From Streptomyces chattanoogensis (GTDB lineage Bacteria; Actinomycetota; Actinomycetes; Streptomycetales; Streptomycetaceae), in NCBI RefSeq assembly GCF_001294335.1, contig NZ_LGKG01000153.1, forward strand, positions 13,217-77,216: a stretch of 64,000 nt of DNA, read 5' to 3'. This document shows positions 59,542 to 64,000 of the stretch, one piece after another. The notes beneath the pieces are model-generated. The model was given only the letters and a program-made list of their open reading frames with translations, had not been told where the DNA came from and did no database searches. The stretch's first letter is position 1, and every line of letters begins with the position of its first letter. Position numbers and translations under genes: made by a program.

Positions 59542-60530
59542 AAGCCGCAGTCATCAGCGCCCCCGGGAAGGTGGAGGTCACCACCGTCGACGACCCCACC
59601 CCCGGTCCCCGCGAGGTCGTGGTCTCGGTCGCCGCATGCGGGCTGTGCGGTACCGATCTGCACATCCTCCAGGGCGAGTTCGCCCCCACCCTGCCGGTCG
59701 TTCCCGGCCATGAGTTCGCCGGTACGGTCGTCGCGACCGGCAGCGCCGTCACCGAACTGGCCGAGGGCGACCGGGTGGCCGTCGACCCGTCCCTCTACTG
59801 CCACGAATGCCACTACTGCCGGATCGGCCGCAACAACCTGTGTGAGCGCTGGGAGGCGATCGGGGTGTCCACGGCCGGCGGCGCCGCCGAGTTCGCCGTG
59901 GCGCCCGTCGCCAACTGCGTCAAGCTGCCCGATCACGTCCGTACCGAGGACGCCGCCCTGATCGAGCCGCTCTCCTGCGCGGTACGCGGCTACGACATCC
60001 TGCGCTCCCAGCAGCTGGGCACCCAGGTCCTGATCTACGGCTCGGGAACCATGGGCCTGATGATGCTCGAACTGGCCAAGCGCACCGGGGCCGCGGGCGT
60101 GGACATGGTCGACATCAACCCGGACCGGCTGGCCACCGCCCGCACCCTGGGCTGCAGCAACGCGGCCGGCTCCGCCGACGAGCTCGACCGGCCGCGCGGC
60201 TGGGACGTGGTCATCGACGCCACCGGCAGCGAACGCGCCATCCAGGACGCGCTGGGACGGGTCGGCAAGGGCGGCACCTTCCTCCAGTTCGGGGTCGCCG
60301 ACTACGCCGCCCGCGCCGTCATCGAGCCGTACCGCATCTACAACCAGGAGATCACCATCACCGGCTCGATGGCCGTACTGCACAGCTACGAACGCGCCGC
60401 CGAGCTGTTCGCGGCGGGCGTCCTGGACCCGGAGGTGTTCATCAGCGACCGGCTGCCGCTGACGGAGTACGGGGCGGCGCTGGACCGGTTCAAGGCGGGG
60501 CAGGGGAGGAAGATCCAGGTCCTGCCGTGA
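59538..60530 (+). CDS. zinc-dependent polyol dehydrogenase
   Basis: A 330-residue medium-chain alcohol dehydrogenase of the sorbitol/threonine dehydrogenase type. The catalytic zinc site is C37 in CGLCGTDLH with H58 and E59 in GHEF; structural cysteines are C88, C91, C94 and C102. The NAD motif is LIYGSGTMGLMMLELAKRTG. ATGA overlap with the permease gene puts it in the polyol operon, where it should oxidise the imported sugar alcohol to a ketose. The exact polyol is unresolved. Confidence 0.9.
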   Translation: MKAAVISAPGKVEVTTVDDPTPGPREVVVSVAACGLCGTDLHILQGEFAPTLPVVPGHEFAGTVVATGSAVTELAEGDRVAVDPSLYCHECHYCRIGRNNLCERWEAIGVSTAGGAAEFAVAPVANCVKLPDHVRTEDAALIEPLSCAVRGYDILRSQQLGTQVLIYGSGTMGLMMLELAKRTGAAGVDMVDINPDRLATARTLGCSNAAGSADELDRPRGWDVVIDATGSERAIQDALGRVGKGGTFLQFGVADYAARAVIEPYRIYNQEITITGSMAVLHSYERAAELFAAGVLDPEVFISDRLPLTEYGAALDRFKAGQGRKIQVLP

Positions 60531-60538
60531 GGACCGCG

Positions 60539-60581
60539 GGCGCCCGGGCCCCCTCTCCCTCCTCGGGGGCCCGGGCGCCCG
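60539..60581. terminator. strong bidirectional terminator
   Basis: GGGCGCCCGGGCCCC (60539-60553) and its perfect complement (60567-60581), plus one more inner pair, enclose a short pyrimidine loop. It lies between the convergent dehydrogenase and ArsR-like genes and should serve both. Confidence 0.92.
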
Positions 60582-60585
60582 TGCA

Positions 60586-61593
60586 TCACAGCCGTACGGG
60601 AGCCAGCTCACCGTGCAGCAGCGCCGCGCCGAGCGGGGTGAGCGCGTGGACGACGCACCCGCCGTCGCGGCGGCTGTGGGCGAGACCGGCCTCGCGCAGC
60701 GCGCTCACATGCTCGCTGGCCGAGGGGGCGGAGACCCGTAGCCGGCGGGCCAGTTCACCCGTGGTGACGGGCGCACCGAGGGCCGCGAGGACCCGGGCCC
60801 GGGTGCGGCCGAGCAGCGCGGAGAGGGCCTGCGGGTGGCAGGCGCGGGCGGTGGCGGGGGCCCAGCCGGTGGTGTGGGCGACGGGGTGGACGAGGACCGG
60901 AGGCAGGTCCGGGTCGGCCAGCGCGATGGGCCGGCGCCAGCAGAAGTGGGACGGGATCAGCCGCAGCCCGCGTCCGTGCAGGCGCAGATCGCGGTCGCAG
61001 GGGTAGTCGACGTGGAGCACCGGCGGCTCCCAGCGCAGGTACGGACTGAAGGAGTTGAGCATGCCGTCGACGCCGCCCTGGCACAGTGCGCGGCTGCGGG
61101 CGGCCCGGTCGCGGTCGGCCGTGGCGGTCGCCTCCGTCCAGTCGGGAGCTATCACCGCCCGGTGGACCTCGGCGAAGGCGGCGGCCAGTTCGTCCAGGGG
61201 CTGCCGGCTTCCCTTGGCGACCGCACCGGCCCAGCGCGGCAGCCGCGCCGGGAGCGCGGCCCGGCGGATCTCCGCGGCCAGCCGGGCCCTGGGCGTCTCC
61301 CGCAGCGCCTCTAGCCCGGCCGCCAGGCCGTCGCGTCCGGCATCGGGGGTCAGAAAGTCCGGGAAGTAGCGGGCGTCGCCCGGCGCGAGCGCGCCGATCA
61401 GCCGGGCGGCGCGGGTCAGCCCGCGGTCGGCCAGCTCGGCGCGGGCACGGGCCCGCCAGGCCGCGTACACCGGCACACCGTGGCCGGGCGCCGTCAGCTG
61501 ATGTACCGCCAGCACCGTTTCCCACAGCGGGTCCGGTGCCGAGGCGATCTGTACGCGTGCGATGTCCCGTTCGTCGAAATGGATACGCAACAT
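60586..61593 (-). CDS. ArsR-type winged-helix regulator with DUF5937 domain
   Basis: A 335-residue regulator common in Streptomyces. The first 240 residues are the DUF5937 region (starting MLRIHFDERDIARVQIASAP), perhaps a ligand sensor. The C-terminal 80 residues are an ArsR-like winged helix: LGRTRARVLAALGAPVTTGE, then LARRLRVSAPSASEHVSALR and EAGLAHSRRDGGCVVHALTP. No metal-binding cysteine pair is obvious. Its target genes are not adjacent on its own strand; the ligand is unknown. Confidence 0.88.
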   Translation of the reverse strand: MLRIHFDERDIARVQIASAPDPLWETVLAVHQLTAPGHGVPVYAAWRARARAELADRGLTRAARLIGALAPGDARYFPDFLTPDAGRDGLAAGLEALRETPRARLAAEIRRAALPARLPRWAGAVAKGSRQPLDELAAAFAEVHRAVIAPDWTEATATADRDRAARSRALCQGGVDGMLNSFSPYLRWEPPVLHVDYPCDRDLRLHGRGLRLIPSHFCWRRPIALADPDLPPVLVHPVAHTTGWAPATARACHPQALSALLGRTRARVLAALGAPVTTGELARRLRVSAPSASEHVSALREAGLAHSRRDGGCVVHALTPLGAALLHGELAPVRL

Positions 61594-61691
61594 GCGGCCC
61601 CCGCGGCATGCTCATGACCCCGTTCCCGGTGCCCCCGTCGTTCCCCCGCCGAAAGACGTACCCCGGGGTGCGGTGGTTCCCTGGCGGCTCC

Positions 61692-62168
61692 TCAGGGGGC
61701 GCCGTCGTCGAGCCGTCCGGCCAGCCGCTCCAGAAACACCCGCTGGCCCTTCACCACCCGCTCCGCCGCCTGTGCCGGGGTGAACCAGGCGACCCGGTCG
61801 ATCTCCGGGAAGGCGGCGACCGTTCCCGAGCCCCGGGGCCATTCCATCTCGAAGGTTCCGGGCACGATGCGCTCCGGGTCGAGGTCGCTCTCGACGGCCC
61901 AGACGGTCACCACCTTGCCGCCGGACTGGCGGGCCTCGCCCAGCGGCAGATACGGCCCGTCCGGCGGCGGGATCCCCAGCTCCTCCTCGAATTCCCGCCG
62001 GGCCGCGTCCCGCGCTTCCTCCGGCGGTACGTACTCCCCCTTGGGCACCGACCAGGCCCCCGCGTCCCGGCGCGCCCACAACGGCCCGCCCATATGCGCC
62101 AGCAGCACCTCGGGACCGTCCGCCCGCATCCGGTACAGGAGCAGCCCGGCGCTGTGCTTCGCCGTCAT
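61692..62168 (-). CDS. Nudix hydrolase
   Basis: A 158-residue Nudix protein of the large group resembling NudF/diadenosine polyphosphate hydrolases. It starts KHSAGLLLYRMRADGPEVLL, has WSVPKGEYVPPEEARDAARR in front of EFEEELGI (together a complete Nudix box), and ends with a proline-rich tail. It is downstream of the DNA ligase gene by 13 bases on the same strand and so is likely co-transcribed. The substrate is not determined. Confidence 0.9.
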   Translation of the reverse strand: MTAKHSAGLLLYRMRADGPEVLLAHMGGPLWARRDAGAWSVPKGEYVPPEEARDAARREFEEELGIPPPDGPYLPLGEARQSGGKVVTVWAVESDLDPERIVPGTFEMEWPRGSGTVAAFPEIDRVAWFTPAQAAERVVKGQRVFLERLAGRLDDGAP

Positions 62169-62181
62169 GGCCGCGCTCCCG

Positions 62182-63723
62182 TCATGGCCGCCGCCCTTGT
62201 GCGAGCACCGTCTCCACGGTGTCCGCCTCCGCCGCCGTCTTGTCGTCCCGGTAGCGCACGACGCGGGCGAAGCGCAGCGTCACCCCCGCCGGATAGCGCG
62301 TGGACGTCTGAAGGCCGTCGTACGCGACCTCGACGACGAGCTCCGGCCGTACGGTGACGACGTACCCCTGCTCCGCCACCGCCAGCTCCTGGAGGCGTTC
62401 GGTCTGCCAGGTGAGGGTGGCGTCGGTGAGTCCCTTGAACGTCTTGCCGAGCATGACGAACCCGCCTTCCGGGCCGCGCGCGCCGAGGTGGAGGTTGGAG
62501 AGCTTGCCGGTGCGCCGGCCGTGGCCCCATTCCGCCGCCAGGACCACCAGGTCGAGTGTGTGCACCGGTTTGACCTTCAGCCATGCGGCGCCCCGGCGGC
62601 CCGCGCTGTACGGGGCGTCGAGGGCCTTGACGACGACGCCCTCGTGGCCGTCGCGCAGGGTCCGGGCCCAGAAGTCCTCGGCGGCGGCGCGGGCCGCGGC
62701 ATCGGCCGGGTCGGACACCACCCGGCGGCGCACCCGAGCCTCCTCGGGAACCAGCCCCGCCAGCTCCGCGGCCCGGTCCGCGGCGGGCAGTTCCAGCAGG
62801 TCACGGTCGTCGAGCGCGAGCACATCGAAGAAGACCGGTGACAGCGGCAGCGCGGCCCGTGCGGCGCCGACGTCCACCCGCGAGCCGAAGCGCCCCGCGA
62901 TGCGCTGGAAGGACATCGGACGTCCCACGTCGTCCAGGGCGATCACCTCGCCGTCCAGGATGAAGCGCGCGGCGGACAGGCTGCGCGCGACGGCGCCGAC
63001 CTCGGGCAGGCGGTCGGTGACCTCGTCCAGGGTGCGGGTGTAGATCCGTACGTCGTCGCCGTCCCGGTGGACCTGCACCCGGATGCCGTCGAGCTTCTGC
63101 TCCACGGCGCACGGGCCGAGCCGGTCGAGGGCCTCGGCCACCGATGCGGCGCTCTGCGCGAGCATCGGGCCGACCGGGCGGCCGACCGTGAGCCGGAATT
63201 CCGCGAGCGCCGCGGGTCCCTCGGCCAGCAGCGCCCGCGCGACGTCCGGCAGCGAACCGGCCAGCATCACGGCCCGCCGTACGTCGCCCGCGGGCACCTC
63301 GGTCGCCGCCGCGAGCCCCTCGACCGCGAGGGCGTCCAGCGCCCCCTGCCGTACCTCCCCGGTCAGCAGCCCGTACAGAAACCGCTGCTCCTGCCCGGTC
63401 GCCGCGGCCAGCAGCTCCCGGACCAGCCGCCGGCGCTCCCGCTGCGCCCCGGCACCGGCCACCCGGGCCAGGCCGGTCAGCGCCGCGTCCACCTCGCGCA
63501 CGGTGAGCGTCGCCCGCTCCGCCGCCGGCACGGGCTCGCGCAGCACGCTCCAGCCGACCCCGATCCGCCCCTGCGGCAGCCGCCCGGCCAGGTACGGAAT
63601 GACGACCGGCACGTCCTGCGGCTCGGCAGCCCGGAACAGCCCCGCCAGCAGCGCGACCTTCCGGGTACGCGCCGAGGTGGCGGCGATGTCCGCGGAGACC
63701 TGGGCCAGGACGGCGAGGAGCAT
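62182..63723 (-). CDS. ATP-dependent DNA ligase (LigB-like)
   Basis: A 513-residue ATP-dependent DNA ligase of the actinobacterial LigB type. The N-terminal 180 residues form the DNA-binding domain. The adenylated lysine lies in motif I (CAVEQKLDGIRVQVHRDG); FILDGEVIALDDVGRPMSFQ is motif III and DGHEGVVVKALDAPY is motif IV, and AAWLKVKPVHTLDLVVLAAE covers motif V. Length matches mycobacterial LigB (about 510 residues). A Nudix gene is attached downstream. It lies in the same 30-kb region as Ku and two glycosylase-type genes. A heptad pair occurs at 62920-62933. Confidence 0.93.
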   Translation of the reverse strand: MLLAVLAQVSADIAATSARTRKVALLAGLFRAAEPQDVPVVIPYLAGRLPQGRIGVGWSVLREPVPAAERATLTVREVDAALTGLARVAGAGAQRERRRLVRELLAAATGQEQRFLYGLLTGEVRQGALDALAVEGLAAATEVPAGDVRRAVMLAGSLPDVARALLAEGPAALAEFRLTVGRPVGPMLAQSAASVAEALDRLGPCAVEQKLDGIRVQVHRDGDDVRIYTRTLDEVTDRLPEVGAVARSLSAARFILDGEVIALDDVGRPMSFQRIAGRFGSRVDVGAARAALPLSPVFFDVLALDDRDLLELPAADRAAELAGLVPEEARVRRRVVSDPADAAARAAAEDFWARTLRDGHEGVVVKALDAPYSAGRRGAAWLKVKPVHTLDLVVLAAEWGHGRRTGKLSNLHLGARGPEGGFVMLGKTFKGLTDATLTWQTERLQELAVAEQGYVVTVRPELVVEVAYDGLQTSTRYPAGVTLRFARVVRYRDDKTAAEADTVETVLAQGRRP

Positions 63724-64000
63724 ATGGCTATGGTGGCCCCTCCGCCGGTTCGCTGCGCTTTGCCTGGGCCGTACGTTTTCGGCTGTCCCGCCGTGGTGTC
63801 GTCTCGCCGTTGCGCCTGCGGCGGGCGGGGGTTGTGTGTCGGCCGCGGTGCCGGCCCTCCGGACTCCGTCCTGTGGTCCGTCCCCTCCCGACAGTGGGGG
63901 TGAGGGGGCTCGGCGGGGGCGAGCGTCCCACTCCCACTGCGCGCACGTACGGGCTTACGTCCACCCCCACCGTCTTTCCCCACCCACAACGGGGAGGTGC

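Noticed and set aside
1..64000. CRISPR array, insertion sequence, prophage or tRNA genes
   Set aside because: No regularly spaced 24-40-base repeats, transposase, integrase or phage structural proteins were found, and no gap showed a recognisable tRNA sequence by eye. A tRNA scan would be needed to exclude one fully.

Overview
The window looks like part of a Streptomyces chromosome. Codon third positions are overwhelmingly G or C, GTG starts are common, genes are joined by ATGA/GTGA stop-start overlaps, and several families are typical of the genus (DUF5133, DUF6221, the DUF574 methyltransferase, ArsR-type DUF5937 regulators, eukaryotic-type Ser/Thr kinases). No rRNA, tRNA, insertion sequence, prophage gene or CRISPR array was recognised, and most of the window reads as ordinary chromosome.

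Layout. 1-3.8 kb: minus-strand acyl-CoA synthetase (cut by the window edge), nitronate monooxygenase and a phytoene-desaturase-like oxidoreductase. 4-5.3 kb: secreted GH27 alpha-galactosidase. 5.4-9.5 kb: minus-strand operon of acyl-CoA dehydrogenase, MpaB-like protein and a kinase-TPR protein, behind a KstR-type operator. 9.7-12.1 kb: SH3-like secreted protein, TetR regulator, TetX-like flavin monooxygenase. 12.3-16.3 kb: iron-box-controlled siderophore ABC importer (two permeases, ATPase, lipoprotein). 17-25.3 kb: six-gene NRPS-independent siderophore operon ordered like vibrioferrin pvsABCDE and ending in an SbnG-like citrate synthase. 25.4-29.8 kb: ferredoxin-reductase-like flavoprotein, small proteins, phosphoketolase. 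29.9-33.7 kb: an Mrp/Mbh-type cation antiporter operon with a damaged mrpB. 33.7-38.7 kb: DNA repair genes (HhH-GPD protein, Ku, family 5 uracil-DNA glycosylase) with an NmrA-like protein and an FBP-domain protein. 38.9-42.3 kb: receptor-like kinase fused to a solute-binding domain, DUF6221, Nudix. 42.7-44.8 kb: dhaKLM dihydroxyacetone kinase. 44.8-47.7 kb: methyltransferase, and an ECF-like sigma factor with its partner gene. 47.7-53.2 kb: predicted pipecolate/lysine degradation genes with a divergent LysR regulator. 53.5-55.3 kb: sialidase, STAS protein. 55.7-60.5 kb: DeoR regulator, polyol ABC importer (permease genes damaged) and a zinc polyol dehydrogenase. 60.6-63.7 kb: ArsR-like regulator, Nudix, ATP-dependent DNA ligase. 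The last 277 bases hold no gene that I can support.

How parts fit together. The 12-25 kb block makes, exports and re-imports a predicted citrate-based siderophore under iron control. The 47-53 kb block should take pipecolate to aminoadipate semialdehyde, 2-aminoadipate and, after transamination, 2-oxoadipate and 2-hydroxyglutarate. The 55-60 kb block imports and oxidises a sugar alcohol. Two membrane-protein operons (mrp and polyol permeases) carry internal losses that break reading frames.

The most unusual pattern is a dispersed family of heptad-phased ACGTNNN repeats at about 13 places, including a 17-unit array at 50757-50875.
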